NCBI RefSeq assembly: GCF_029784155.1
Contig: NC_073692.1
Span: 321,901,906-321,965,905 of the forward strand
Direction: 5' to 3'
DNA: 64,000 nt
Source: Uranotaenia lowii
Lineage: Eukaryota; Arthropoda; Insecta; Diptera; Culicidae
Shown: one piece after another, positions 23,235 through 35,905 of the stretch
Position numbering within the stretch: the first letter of the stretch is position 1
How the letters are laid out: each line of letters opens with the position of its first letter
Program-made: the position numbers and the translations under genes
The notes under the pieces: model-generated
Databases searched by the model: none
Told to the model about the DNA's origin: nothing
Seen by the model: only the letters and a program-made list of their open reading frames with translations

Positions 23235-23900
23235 ATCGATCCTATGTATTAACTTTTAACTCATAATTCCACAATGCGGATCGATTCGTCTTACCTTAAA
23301 AAAACCCGTAAGCTAATTTTTACATCCATTTAATGGCCGTCTCTTAAAATCCTGATGTGAAATTTTTAATCACAATCCGATGCATAATAACGTCATTATC
23401 TAAAAACCATAAACAGGTTATATGGATGACCTCTCTGGCCGATCCCTTTTACAAAACTTGATACTTGAAATGGATTGCCCGTCTTTTAAAACCCACATGC
23501 GTGAGTTTTCATTAAAATCCAATGTATCATAACGTCAATATCGCAAAAACAGTGATTAGGTCATATGGACGACACCTTTTTCCGACGCCTGACCCAAAAT
23601 TGGATAATTGGATTCAATTGATCGTTCCTAAAAACTCTCGTGTGCCAATTTCCATCTGAATCCGTTGTATAATAACGTCAATATCGCAAAAACAGTGAAC
23701 AGCTAATATGGACGATCCCTTTTGCCGGCTTCTTACACAAAATCTGATAACTGAAATGAAATTCCCATCCCTCAAAATATCCATGTGCAAATTTTCATCT
23801 CAAACCGATGTACAATAACGCCAACATTGCGAAAACAATATTTGTGTTGTATGGATGACCCCCTTCAAAAGCGGTCATCCGAAAGTCTCAAAACATTTTT
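23235..23900. repeat. 143-bp tandem array, about 4-5 copies
   Basis: The landmark AATAACGTCAATATCGC recurs near 23391, 23533, 23676 and 23819, a steady spacing of 142-143 bp. A decayed earlier unit is visible around 23248. Units diverge by roughly a quarter of positions. Each contains a GGATGACC/GGACGACC block, which in the last unit forms a perfect 8-bp hairpin (23856-23880). No coding potential is conserved between units. Confidence 0.85.
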
Positions 23901-24024
23901 CATCAATCCTGGTCTGAATGAACACCCATGCCAAATTTCAGCTTTCTAGGTCTTAAGGCGGCTGACCTATTGAAGACAAACACTCAAAGGAAAAAACAAA
24001 CAAACGGAAATTGCTTTTCATGTA

Positions 24025-25411
24025 CAGTGAGCAAAACAAGAATAGTACCACTATGTGTTTTGCTTGTTAAAATATAAATGATTGAAAATCACCAAAATTT
24101 CCTTCTACAATTTGATTTGACATGTTTAACGGATAAATCAAGCATAAATTTACTTTTTTTTTACGTAGCAATTGAGCGTTGAGGACCAAAAATATGAAAA
24201 AAGGGTGCGAAATAAGAATAGTACCACTTGTGTTTTTAAACAAAAACAAGATTATTTCTAAACATTTGCTGTGTAAATGTGAATAAAAATGCTTCCACGA
24301 ATTATTTGAATAGAAAACTGCATTTTAAGGAGTTTTCCAGAATTCCAAAGGTTTGCAAAGGTTTAAAAAGGGGAATTTAAGAGATGCTCTTCTAGAACTA
24401 AGGAATGTAATATTTGAGCTGTAATTCTTTACCAAACTACTTACTTTCTTCATCAAAATGACTTGAAAAGATGAAACTAACATTCTGGGTTTAATTTGAT
24501 TCAGAAAAAAACAGGTTAGAATTGACAAATTTAAACCACACTTTTTCCAGTTTCAAGTCCTAGAAAGCAGCACTATCTTGCAGTTAAAACCAAATTAAGT
24601 TTCAATATTGATTTTCCAGGTTTATTAAAGCCCATATTCATCATTTCGAGGTAGTTTTCCAACACTGTTTTTTTGGAGTTCAAGCTGCAGAAAGCTTTAC
24701 CGGATTTGCCAAAAATCACCAGCACTAGAATATATCACCCCCAAAATTCCTGCTCTTCCCAACTTTCGATTCAATTGCAAATCATACTAATAAAACTGCT
24801 AGCTGTCTGGTCCATCAAGCTCCATCGGAAAGTACAATATTATTCTGATTATTGGTCCATGAAATTCACTTTTAGTGACCTTGATGCAATTCTAATTTTT
24901 TTAATTTAATGATTTTATAATTTCCAAGGCGTTCACACGATACCAAGTACTTATTTCTTGACCAAAATCATCCAGCACACCTTAATTTATCCCGGATATT
25001 CGAAAATGGGTATCAATTCGGTTTAATTGCAAGATAGTGCTGCCATCTATGACTTAAAACTGGAAAAATATTGTTTGACTATTTAAAAATATTAGTAATT
25101 TAAAACTTGAAGCCTGTTTTTTAAATTAAAAATCAGCCTAGAATCTATGAATTATTATTCACTTTTACACAGTAAATTTTAAGAAATAATCTTTTGGTTG
25201 AAAAACACAAGTGGTACTATTCTTATTTCGCACCCTTTTTTCATATTTTTGGTCCTCAACTCCAATTGCTACGTAAAAAAAAGTAAATTTATGCTTGATT
25301 TATCCGTTAAACAATTCAAAACAAATTGTAGAAGACAATTTTGGTGATTTTCAATCATTCATATTTTAATAAGCAAAATACATAGTGATACTATTATTAT
25401 TTCGCTCACTG
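24025..25411. mobile_element. Non-autonomous Tc1-type element with IR/DR ends
   Basis: Both ends begin CAGTGAGC and are flanked by TA (24023-24024 and 25412-25413), the Tc1/mariner target. The inverted repeats are about 265 bp long. Each contains the transposase-site-like motif twice: an outer copy (24029-24051; 25385-25408) and an inner one with AAGAATAGTACCAC (24205-24228; 25211-25233), spaced ~175 bp. This is the IR/DR layout known from some Tc1-like elements. The centre holds a second inverted pair (24543-24600 with 25010-25068) but no transposase. It would need an enzyme supplied elsewhere. Confidence 0.88.
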
Positions 25412-25413
25412 TA

Positions 25414-28105
25414 TATAGATTTGAAGAATATTATGAAACCAACATTTAAGTTTTACTTCATCTATTTATTTGAATTAATGTAATTGATTTATTTGTGATT
25501 TAAATTCGTTGTTCCTTTGTTCGCAGCACAGATTTTCTGTTGTTTGTTCTGAAGCAAAATCTTAACATTAAATTACTGATGTGATAAATTAATGACGTAC
25601 TTTGCCTTTACATTTCAATATTTCTACCTTCACCAAATTTTGTTCAAATCACCATCAACGTTACTGTAAGAAAAATAGCAATTTTTTTGTTAATAATGTA
25701 TCATGTGCATTGTTATCAATTAAAATCTAGATGAACATGATGGATTGAACTGTTACCAATTGAAAAAGTCTTTGAAAAAAATCTAAGTGAACCGTGTGTG
25801 AACAATGAACAACACACAAGTTCCATAGAAGTTCGCAAAAATTAAGCACTAGGTCTCGAGTACCTTTTATTCAGCCAAATGTGAACTTTTCATGCACATG
25901 GTTTAAACTATGCGACTTTTGGTTACTTGGGATATACCTTTTATATGGAATGCTCATATCTACAATATGATACTTACTAACTTTTTATAATCCGTTAAGG
26001 AAATGTCCCTGAAAAATGAAACTTTAAATTTTGCTCTTTTCTTAACACTAAACATACCGACACTTTGTATATAGGTACCTATTTATTACCTATTTCCGCT
26101 GAATCTCTTGTTTCTCTATCGTTTTTCTCAAAATTTATAGTTTTGGGAAGCTTGTAACGTGACTCAAATATGATTCTCAGACAGTGTTCTGCTAAAATCA
26201 TTTATTTCAAAGTTAATCAAAGTATAAGATAAAAACTCGTAAAACATGCTTCGGGGAAAGGCTGTAAGTCAGTTAATAAGAGCTCGAAAAAAAAATATTG
26301 CTTGAGAAAGCTGAGGTTAGAAGCTTTACGTTGCATTTAAGGATTTTTGTTTTAATTTCTTTAGATCATGGCCACAAAGAATGTAAAAAAGGGGTGTAAA
26401 CACCGTACTTATGCTGACTACTCATTCGTTTCCAACATTTTGCAAATATGTATGTAGTAAATCATTAACAATAAGTTAAACAAAACGATAATTTTCGGGA
26501 AATGGTATGGAACACTGTTCTTTTTGATCTTATTTATCATCCTCCATAAAGATTTCTCTTCTCGCTAATTACTTTCATAAGCTCTTTATCTTGTTGAAAC
26601 CTTCGTTTGTCAGTCGTGGTTAGCAGAGGAATAAAAAAAATACAAACAAATACATTTTTCCGCTAAGTATACATACAGGCTTGTTGTGGGGGGATTTTCC
26701 CTACAACTTCACCGGGTAAAGAACAGCATCGGCAACTGTTTTATGCACCGGGCGCGCAGCAAAAAGCAAACATCAAAAGTAAACAAACGGTTTCGGGACT
26801 GAAATTGTACATAAATGCAAGAACGCTGCTGCTGCGCTTCGAAATAAAAACACAGCTGTTTCGTATCAAAATTGGGGCCGTTAAATAGGTTTTTATGACT
26901 GTCAGTGGGCCAGCAGCTTGGCTTCTCTCCTTCGTTCGAGTCCGGCTCTATGATTTTCGTTTATGTTTTTACATTTTTTGCCGGAATGGCTCAGCATATT
27001 CGAAGAAAAAAAAGTATTGGAATTCTAGATACTGTCCGCTACGATCCAGAGTTGTTTTACATCACAACCCCTCAATCGAAGCGGGTTCTGTTCTCTGCTT
27101 AGAATAGAACTATGTATGTCGTTACTGAAGAATGGTCCCCTCTACATTCATAGTTATTGAGGCCACTGAATAATGATATACTTTTCCTCCATTGAAAGGC
27201 GTTTCTTGGGGTTAAGGAGCAGGTCGGGTACGCTCTTAACCTTTCATGCTCCCCTGCCATTTCTGCATTTCTCGTAATGTTCCGTAAACTACCCGGGATG
27301 ATGTAACAACAAAGTGCTGGCTCGATAGAGGCACATTTTTTCACAGTGAGTAAATTCTATCGCACCCTTTTTCGGAACGGGGGAAGCACGGAAGAAAAAG
27401 GCGTTACCCGAACGAAGCAGCTCGAAGCATCCACCTCCGGACCCAGATCCACTAAGCAGCGCTTCGATTTGTCCACAGATAGTATCGTCGACGTTTTGTC
27501 ATGAAACGTGTGGTGTGGTTGGTTTCGTGCAACCCAAACCCCACCCTGAGATCCAGGCAATAGATGACCTGTGTATAATTTATCGGCTACCAAATCGAAA
27601 CACAAATCATTTCCCTTGCAAAAGTCTTCTCTTCGAGCCGTCGAAGGAGTTGCAAGCTAATGTAACTTCTCGACACAGTTAAGCTCCCCGAGTACAAAGA
27701 GTAGAAAATATCTAGTCCGCTTCAGTCTTTTGTAACGGAAGAGAAAATATCCAAACCGGGGCGGAGATGATTCCGAAACCGTGGACTCTTGGGACCTCAT
27801 TCAAAGCTTGTTAGAAACATTTGCCTCCCTCTCAGTTCCGTAATGGCACTTTTCTGTCTCGTAAAGTCGTATGTAAACCAAGGGTGTGGGGGAGAGATTA
27901 TTTATAGATCACTATTAACCAGACGGCACTTATCCTCAACTTCTTTATCATCCGGGTGAAAAACAACCAAAGGGTTTTACCATAGCGAATGTATCTTCCG
28001 ACCGGATGATGAAAGGTGCAAAACGGGAATAAAATATCTTTCCAAACTATACTCATAACCATAAGAATTTAACGTGTACTGATGAGGCATGCGAGGGAGG
28101 GGGAA
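25414..28105. other. Unique-looking DNA, no gene supported
   Basis: 25.4-26.6 kb is AT-rich. 26.6-28.0 kb is distinctly richer in GC and lacks repeats, with short overlapping frames only (up to 82 codons at 27357-27605, minus). It may be host regulatory or untranslated sequence, but nothing in it can be named. Confidence 0.5.
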
Positions 28106-28114
28106 TGATCGTGT

Positions 28115-28415
28115 GATAATGTAACAAATGTTTCCTAAACGATAATGTTTTTCGTATATCTTACAATAACGGTTGATCAAATAACCTCTTTTGCTTTTTA
28201 AACACTCCCAAAATTTTGAAAATTTTAGAATTCACCGACTAGGAAATGTTTTAAATTTTAATAAAAGTTCAAGCGTTTTTGTGTATTTTCTTACGATTTC
28301 CTCCCGCTTTGGGAGGGGGGTGATCATGTTAAAAAAGCAAAAGAGGTTATTTGAACAGCCGTTATGGTAAGTTCTACAAAAAACTTTATCGTTTAGGAAA
28401 CATTTTTTACATTGT
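28115..28415. mobile_element. Palindromic MITE-like element, ~95-bp arms
   Basis: The left arm (about 28118-28207), containing AAATAACCTCTTTTGCTTTT, is matched in inverted orientation by about 28318-28414, where AAAAGCAAAAGAGGTTATTT and CGTTTAGGAAACATTTT are clear. Arms agree at roughly 85-90 percent over 90 bp around a 110-bp centre. The outer edges fade, so target-site duplication and superfamily cannot be assigned. Confidence 0.7.
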
Positions 28416-29367
28416 TTTGTTTTTCAAAAATATTTAAACACATGGGCTTAAAAACTTGATTCCAGTACTTTTTTTTGTAAAAACTTTTATTTGGAGTATA
28501 AATTACATACAAGTACATACTAAGGCTATGATAATTTAGTATCCGGGCACTTTATTTCGGTAATAGCTACGTTAATAGAGGAAGGACATTCAGATTTTTA
28601 GGTTAACGTGTGTTTGGTATATTTGCAATGCAAAAAGACATGATAAAAATAATTTTGCACAATCGCCTTGGAAATTCTTCATTGTCGAGTTGAAAACTCA
28701 TGACTGTTGATTTTTTCTAAATTTGTTCTTGGTCCGAATGGTTAAGAAGTATAAGAAGCCACTCTAGGATGCTCACGAAGTTCAAACCAAGCATCGTAGT
28801 GGAACTCTTGATCTCAACTATGGTAAAAAGTCTATGGTTATTGGGGATAACTGAATGCAGACTCCTCAATTGTGCAGTAAATTTGTTTCCGGCAGACAAA
28901 AAGTATTGGCTGACTTGTAGACAACAAGTAAATAACTAATAGTGAGCAATTCTACAGATTGCAATTTGTGCAACCGGTTTTTACGCAATGTGACAGATGT
29001 GTTTTGATGAACCAGGAAATTTATGTTAAAACCGAATTTAAGAGGTCAAATTCTTCTAGATACCTACTCATGAAAAGGTTCCAACCAGATTCCAATTGGG
29101 TTTTCTAGGTAAATTAGTGTTAAATATCATGATTTTGCAAATTTTTTGCTTCGGTGGCGAAAATTATAGATCAATACATAACTGAAAAAAGTGTGCAAAG
29201 ATAAAAAAGAGATTTTATGATTATTTAAGAGTATTTCTTGAAATCAACGGTAAATTATATTTTGTATATTTTTTACATTAAATATCATATTGACACCTGC
29301 ATTTCCTCCATTATGGAGGCTCCATAGAAAGTTTTCTAGCCGGATTCTAAATGATCATAGTCTTTGT
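28416..29367. other. AT-rich spacer
   Basis: No gene, repeat array or element end is recognised between the two palindromic elements. Open frames are at most about 60 codons. Confidence 0.6.
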
Positions 29368-30820
29368 ATTCTACCAACTTAGTTATTGATTGTAGGGTGT
29401 TAAAATGTTTAGGATGGTTTATCTACGTTAAAAAATCAATCCTTCACACATTTTTTTTTTCAGGATACCCTGAAATAATGAGCATTTGTGGGATTTTCTT
29501 ATGAAAAATTCTCTCACTTCTCTTGAAAATTTAGTTATTTATATTTTGAGCTAAATTAGTATTAGATTTTCATGAACAAATATTTGGGACTAGGAAACAA
29601 ATTGGACTTTCTTCTTACATTAAAGCCAAAATTTTATATAATCCACCTGGATATCAAAATGAAATATCTTTGTTAAAAATCTTTCATCCTTTTTGGTGAT
29701 TTCTGAAGATTTTCATACTTTTCACTGTTACAATCGATTGTAAAACCTTAGACACGGGTATTATATACAAAACCAAAAATAGCGTTTTTGGATGCATTTG
29801 TGTATGTGAAAGTGTGGTCGATTTAAGTTTTCAAGCGAAAATTCAATATTATTATTTTTGTCAAAAATACACGAATTGAACCTTTATTGACTTTTTTTTC
29901 GATAAAAATGACAAATAAGATTACACACTCTCAGCATCTACTTTATTTTCAACATTTTCTAGTGGTTGATTTGATGTCATACTATTATTTGAAAATATTC
30001 TCTTATTTCACTTTAACTTGTCAGATCTTAAGTCACCAGATTTTTTGCAATTTTTTTTTATTTCGAATTCTAAAAGTTTTGCATTTGTTCAAATTAACGA
30101 TTTCTCTTCAAATTTTCTAGATAAAATAAAAAAAAACACGGGTTTTTATCTGGTAGTATAGAACACTGCAAACAATTGTCTGTGTATTTCTGCATTTTTC
30201 CTAGAATTTTATTTTCTTCCTTTAATGAAAAAAAAAACATCGCGTCATGAACAGAATTTCTTGCATTTCTTGCTTGAAATGCTTAAAATATTGTTTCTAC
30301 ATTTATTTGCCCAAATTATGCACATATTCAAGATGTTACATTGCTCAAAGTAGGAAATGAGTAACAAAATTTTGAAGTTAAGCGCGGAACTGTGGATCTA
30401 ATAATAAAAAATCAATAAAAATTTTCAATAAATTGGAACAAAAATGGAACAAAAGCTGACATGCACAAACTTGTATACAATCTTCATTGCCAAAACCTAA
30501 AATCCAGATAAAAAATTGAAAAAAAAATGTAAACAACAGGTGATACAATTCCCATCTACAGTTTGGCTTTCACTCTTTCAACTGTTTGAATTCTAAATGA
30601 ATTTATCAAATTTTTGATCAAAATAACTTGAACTTTAATTTTTCTCTCTTCGGGATTATTGGAAAAATAGGAGTGACCAAAAAATAATTTGATATTTATT
30701 CCGGAATAATAAAACCCCATTACTTCAGAGTATCCTGAACAAATTTATGAAAAGGATTGATGTTTTTAATGTAAATAAACCATTTAAACACCCTACAATC
30801 AATAACTAAGTTGGTAGAAT
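29368..30820. mobile_element. Element with ~125-bp terminal inverted repeats, no coding capacity
   Basis: The left end ATTCTACCAACTTAGTTATT and its inverse at 30811-30820 and inward match for about 125 bp (29368-29495 with ~30700-30820), including a GTAGGGTGTT block and TTCAGGATAC. The 1.2-kb interior is AT-rich with no transposase trace. I could not fix a target-site duplication, so the superfamily is unknown. Confidence 0.75.
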
Positions 30821-32975
30821 GCTATCTCTAGTCTTGGTACAAGCAGTGATGAAAAGTTTCATTAGATTTTTCAAATGAAATTATAATCACCCTGTTTGTG
30901 ACATTCCAACTCTCTTCACTCAATTTGTATCACTTTGATGTGCAAAGTTGTGCAAAATTGTGGATCACCTGTGCTACCATGGTAAGGAAAGAGTTAACTT
31001 CGAAACAGCTAAATCCACCAAATGGCACTAATTTTCATTCAAAAGAGAAGTATTGGGCCTAAAAGTAGCGGAAATTAAAGGAGGAAGATGCAGTCATCCA
31101 AAATACAGATTTGACGAAGTATAAGTGAGAAAAACTTATCAGATCAATAACATGACTGAACAAAATGAGCGCCTGCCGATGGGAGATACCAAGAATAAAG
31201 TAGAAATATAGAAAGTAGAAAAAACGATAAATATTTTTTTCATGAATTATCATAAGCTTCATAGAAAATATTCTGATAAAACGAATGGTTTTCTAGTTAC
31301 ACGCATCTTTTCTACCTAGCATAGGATTATGTTTTCTAAGAAAATCAATCTAAAATGGTGGTAAGTTTTAGAACTATGTGTCAATAGCTATTTTAGATCG
31401 AAATACACAAAACATCAAAGAACTTCTGATGCTTCCAAAATGATAGCTTTTCGAAAAGTACTTAGGTCTTTTTTTGTTTGGGGTTGTTTAAAAAGCGAAC
31501 AAAAACAGTCGTAAATAAGTGAATTCACGTCACAAAAAAGTAAACTTTTTAATTTTACGAGAAAACTTCAACATTGTAAATCAATAAAAAATGAGAGTAT
31601 CTTTCAAAATGATGATAGGATTCTGAAACACTAAATTTTATAGAAGACGGTATAAATCCAACTGAGTTAAAAAAAACAAAAGATTTTTTTAGTATCATGT
31701 GAAAAGTTTTAAAAATGCGATAATTTTTTAACACTCTTTTTTTAAGGTTTTATAACTGCCAATTGTATTTTTGGTGCATTAAAATTTTTGAAATGTTCAA
31801 CAGTACTCAATACAGCTAAAAATGTAAAAAAAAAGATCAAGACCGTTTGTGGGCTTGTTAGACAACTCATATCTGAAGTGTTCTAAGAGGTATAAAAGTT
31901 TTGTTTCGGCTCAAAATGCATCCACGTTCTTATAATTTGTAACTAAATTATACTCTTCGACAAAGTTCTTCATCAGATAAAAGTCATAAATTGACACTAA
32001 AACGAAAAAGTGCATTCCATAGTAAACAGAAAGATCATATTTGTTTTTCAAAACAAAATTTTAATTTTTCCAATATCAAACCCAAAAGTTAAGATTTACT
32101 CACAATCAGCTTTAAACCAAAACGAAATTATTTAGACCTCAGGTCCTAAGAAATAAAAAAAAATCCAAAATTGACTCAGGTTGATGCGTGCCTTTTGGTA
32201 CCATGTGACGGACTTTTTTTTTTTGTTGCCAGGTTGAAACCCTATTTATGAAATTTTTTACTTGATGTGGTCACTTATATTGCCTTTTTACCTCATGGTC
32301 GCTTCTAGCCTTGATTGTGTCATAAGTAGTTTAAAAATGTCACTAGCTCAGATTTGATTTTTCTACCCCAAGTGCTCTAGCGTTGATCCTTCCTCCTACC
32401 AATACTTTCATATCTGTCCAACAATTCTACTTTTTATTTCATAATTTGTCTTATTGTATAAATTCCTAAGATTTAAATAAGAAAATATAAAAACAAATAA
32501 AGGACTATTAAAAAATCCACTCGGAGGAATGAAAAATAATCAAACGAGAATGGTTTTAAAAACACAATAAAAGATACATCGAGGAAAGCACAAATACGGG
32601 AGTGAAAGCAAACAAGGCGATCCTATTCCCGCATACATTTAAACATTTTTCCTGTTAAAAATGTTGAATCTGCAACAATTTTAAAGGAGAAAAAGAGCAA
32701 TGTTTGCACTTCCCGGCAATTGTTCTTGTTCATTCCAGGTACATATATTTTGAGCCGTTATCAGAATCAAAATTTCTCTTAAACATAGTTTAATATTACG
32801 TTTTCGTAGTTTAAAATATTTTTAAATCGAAAAAAAAAACGTGAATCTAAAATCAAAATCAAACTACAAAACGTTTTGCCTTCAAAAATATCATAAGTTT
32901 CATTTTGGTTTAAATGTTTTTTTTTTGCTCGCAGTCATCGAGAAAGATGATTTTTGATTCAAAACCTTTATTTTC
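30821..32975. other. AT-rich spacer
   Basis: Low-complexity AT-rich DNA with frequent T and A runs. A patch at 31.8-32.1 kb shares the style of other insect repeats (phrases about CGACAAAGTTCTTCATC) but no ends are visible. No coding sequence is supported. Confidence 0.55.
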
Positions 32976-33049
32976 AATAACTTTGTATCTGAGTATCGCT
33001 TGCTTATGCTTATGATACATACACAGCCAGATCTTGTCAGCATCCCGGT

Positions 33050-33075
33050 GAGTAGTAAAAGTACATTTACTACTC
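33050..33075. repeat. Perfect 10-bp hairpin
   Basis: GAGTAGTAAA (33050-33059) and TTTACTACTC (33066-33075) pair perfectly around a 6-base loop. It lies near the left edge of the 1.65-kb insertion and directly before the dispersed repeat at 33084. Confidence 0.6.
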
Positions 33076-33083
33076 ATCTTAAC

Positions 33084-33470
33084 TAGGCCGGGCCCACTAT
33101 GTAGTATTGGACGCAAAGACAACTGGAACACAGGGAGGAAGAAACGTGGACAACAGTACCATGCGTTTCCATGGCTACTTAAAACTAAGATTTTAACGTT
33201 GGAAGCACATATGCTAAATTTTCTGTGCTCCTTGATGATGGCCCGTATGCATTCGTCCTTCTGTGGATGGAAATAATGTTTTTCTGCACAGAAATCCAAA
33301 ACTCCAATATTTCCTTCCAAATTTCCTTAATTTTCTTTTTGATCTGTATTGTATTATCGAGGTTAGTAATAGTAACTTAGAGTTTCGGATTTCGACGCAC
33401 TATCATTTCTGGTCTTTGACCTTGGATTTTTCGCCTTTCCTCGCTCTTGAAAAGAAATATTAGAAGAACA
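33084..33470. repeat. Dispersed repeat, copy 1 (second copy at 63405)
   Basis: From GGCCGGGCCCACT through GAACACAGG, GAAACGTGGAC, CAGTACCATGCGTTT and GCTCCTTGATGAT this matches 63405-63800 in order and orientation. The match resumes at the far end (CATTTCTGGTC, CTCGCTCTTGAAAA). This copy has insertions and deletions relative to the other. It is probably a fragment of a retroelement, with no domain recognisable. Confidence 0.75.
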
Positions 33471-34673
33471 AAAAAACATAATAAGTGTTCCCAAAAACTT
33501 GTTTCAAAATAATTCAACGATAAAAACATATTGCGCATTTTACAGCGTTAAATGCGGTTCAAGGTTAAAACGTGTCTAATAAAAAAAATGCGATTCAAAC
33601 TATCAATATAATATTGGAGGGAATCCTGTGGGAATTCAGTGGGTTAACTTTAAAGTGAATTTTTCAGCTGAAACTTACTTGTTTTAATAGATCTGTTGAA
33701 AATCTATTTTATTCATCTAAATTTATTGGAAGTATTTAATTAACTGAAGATTAAGAAAAACACGTAAAAATCTATCACTAGTACGAAAAAACGAGAATCA
33801 GAAAGGCGAAAAATTGGAATTGGCTCACCGAGTTTGCTGCATTCGCTCGTAGTTATCACATATATTCGAATATATGCCAAATGTGTTTCGCCGACCCAGG
33901 GACATCATAAAGCACACATCGATTCAACTTGCCTTTCTTCACTTCCCACCACAAATCTACCCCCTTCCTCGTTTCACCCACACATACACTGAGAAGCCAT
34001 GAAAAACATTGAAACTTTTCCATGTATCCATGCAGAAACAGTTGACATTTTCGCCTAACCCTCAAAATTCAGAGCATTTTTGGGCATAAACTCATTCAGG
34101 ACACATGTTTTTTCACTTTTTCAACGTCTTAAACATTGAACCAATTGAAGTGATCGCAGTAAGCCTCTGTATGCAACTTTATGGCGTTCGCTCAATCGTA
34201 GCAGAATAACAAATAATGTCCGCTTCCACATCCATTTCAAAATTTGTTTCTGAGATGCCTTCCAAAATACAAAAAATATGCACTCAAATGAGTACAGAAA
34301 TCATACAAATTTTCATTTTTCTTCCTAGTCTCGTCTTGTGATTGTAAAAACACTCTTAAACGCACAGTTATATCACTTCTGACACTAAGGACTTCGAAAA
34401 AACGCGTGCGCTGCATCAAAGTCAACGCCTCTAACCTGATCTGAATGTTCTTACTGAAAAAATGTTCACTAGACAACTTGAACTCTACGCATCGGAAGAT
34501 TTGGTACAAACACTCAATCACTTCAACTCTCTCTGAAAGTTAGAATTTCGAAAACTCGTAAATTTTTCTAAAAGTTATTACAAAATTTCCACGACCGAAA
34601 AAAAACGCGTGTTGTCCGTTCAGCACCCGCCTACTCATCCCTTGAAAAAAATAACTTTGTATCTGAGTATCGC

Positions 34674-35635
34674 AGCGCTAATACCACTATAATCGATATG
34701 AAATTACTTTTCCTGTGAGTGTAAATTTATAATGATAATCTTTCGTTAATATACTCAAAATCCAGTTTGAATTAAGTCTTAGAAAATCTGAGAAATTGCA
34801 GACAAAAGGTTCGAAAAACAGCAATCTTTAGAAATTCGTCGAAAATTCGGGATTTCGTATTTGAAAATCCAAAAATGCAAAAATGTGCCAAACTACGTCA
34901 ACTTTCCAATCCTCTGTTCAAAATATATCTGGTGTCACTTCAACAATTTTGACGGTTCATTGATTGAAAAGTATGGTTTTTACACCACATTTTTACATTT
35001 TTTGTAGTCATGATCTCAAAAAATTCCAAAAATATTATCCTTATGTGCAACGTATAGCTTCTAACTTCAGCTTTTTTGTACACCAAGTGAAATTTTTTTT
35101 AGCATTCCGTAGGGGATCTACAGTCTTTGTTTCCAAAGCATGTTTTTATGGATTATATTTCTTAAATTTTGAATAACAGAAAACTGAAGTGTTGTTGTTG
35201 TAGGTGAATATTTGCGCTACATTACAAGGTTTAAAAAACTATAAATTTTGTAAAAATCGGTTGGGAAACAAGATAGATATAGCGGTTTTAGTCAGGAGTG
35301 TCAAATTGACACTCCTGGACTGTAACGGGTAAAAATATCAGGGGTTCTACAAGCAACATTTTTCGGCGAAAATATGTGATGAAAACTTTCTGACATTTTT
35401 TTTCATAAATTGCGTAATAACATGATCGAAGAAACTTGACTTTCAGTACTTTTTTGACTGTAAGTACAATTTAACTATTTTTCTTAAATTATTAAAACAA
35501 GTTTTTCGATATGATGTCGTTCTTTCCCAACCTCGATTTTAGACGAGATTTATGTTAAGTACTTCTTTTCTAGCTAACTTAAAATATTTTTTTCTCAATT
35601 AATAAATCTGAATGGTAAAAAAATGTTAGTCAAAA
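34674..35635. other. AT-rich spacer with one hairpin
   Basis: No coding sequence. The only clear structure is a 14-bp inverted repeat at 35290-35320. Confidence 0.6.
35290..35320. repeat. Short strong hairpin
   Basis: AGGAGTGTCAA and TTGACACTCCT pair perfectly over 11 bp with a single-base loop, and GTC/GAC extend the stem with one bulge. It may be the joined ends of an old MITE or a bound site. Confidence 0.65.
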
Positions 35636-35639
35636 ACGA

Positions 35640-35905
35640 ATATGTTGTAAGTTGTAAGTTGTAAGATGAACGTGTTTTAAAAAGTTCTGCGCATGAAGTA
35701 AATGAAAAAAAGTTGGATGTGGTGTTAAAAAGACATACACCGTCTTAGCCGATTTAGGCTTTACAGACTGAATAAATGACGTGGACAACTTAAGATTAAC
35801 ATTTAACACCCAGTACCGGATGGGAATCGAACGCATGCCATCAGTGGACCAGCGATCACCGTCTTACCACGCTAACCACTAGACCACCGAGACGTGTGTT
35901 ACGCC
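35640..35905 (-). mobile_element. tRNA-derived SINE, family B, with 7-bp tail repeat
   Basis: On the minus strand the head GGTGGTCTAGTGGTTAGCG is a good A-box region and GCGTTCGATTCCCAT a good B box, though they are further apart than in a tRNA. The body runs down to a 3' tail made of three copies of CTTACAA (35644-35665 on the plus strand as TTGTAAG). A head with pol III boxes, an unrelated body and a simple tandem tail is the standard SINE design. Confidence 0.8.

Larger units (their letters stand above)
33000..34649. mobile_element. 1.65-kb insertion flanked by a 24-bp direct repeat
   Basis: The 24-bp sequence beginning AATAACTTTGTATCTGAG occurs exactly at 32976-32999 and 34650-34673. Such a match 1.67 kb apart is very unlikely by chance and looks like the target-site duplication of a retroposed insertion. 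The segment starts with two TGCTTA units and ends CTTGAAAAA. Read on the plus strand it ends in a short A tail; read on the minus strand it ends in (CATAAG)-like repeats. Orientation is thus undecided. It contains one copy of a dispersed repeat (33084-33470) but no intact coding region. Confidence 0.65.

Noticed and set aside
32910..33320. 136-codon minus-strand frame at the edge of the 1.65-kb insertion
   Set aside because: It crosses the 24-bp duplication and the dispersed repeat, so it is a chance fusion of unrelated sequence.
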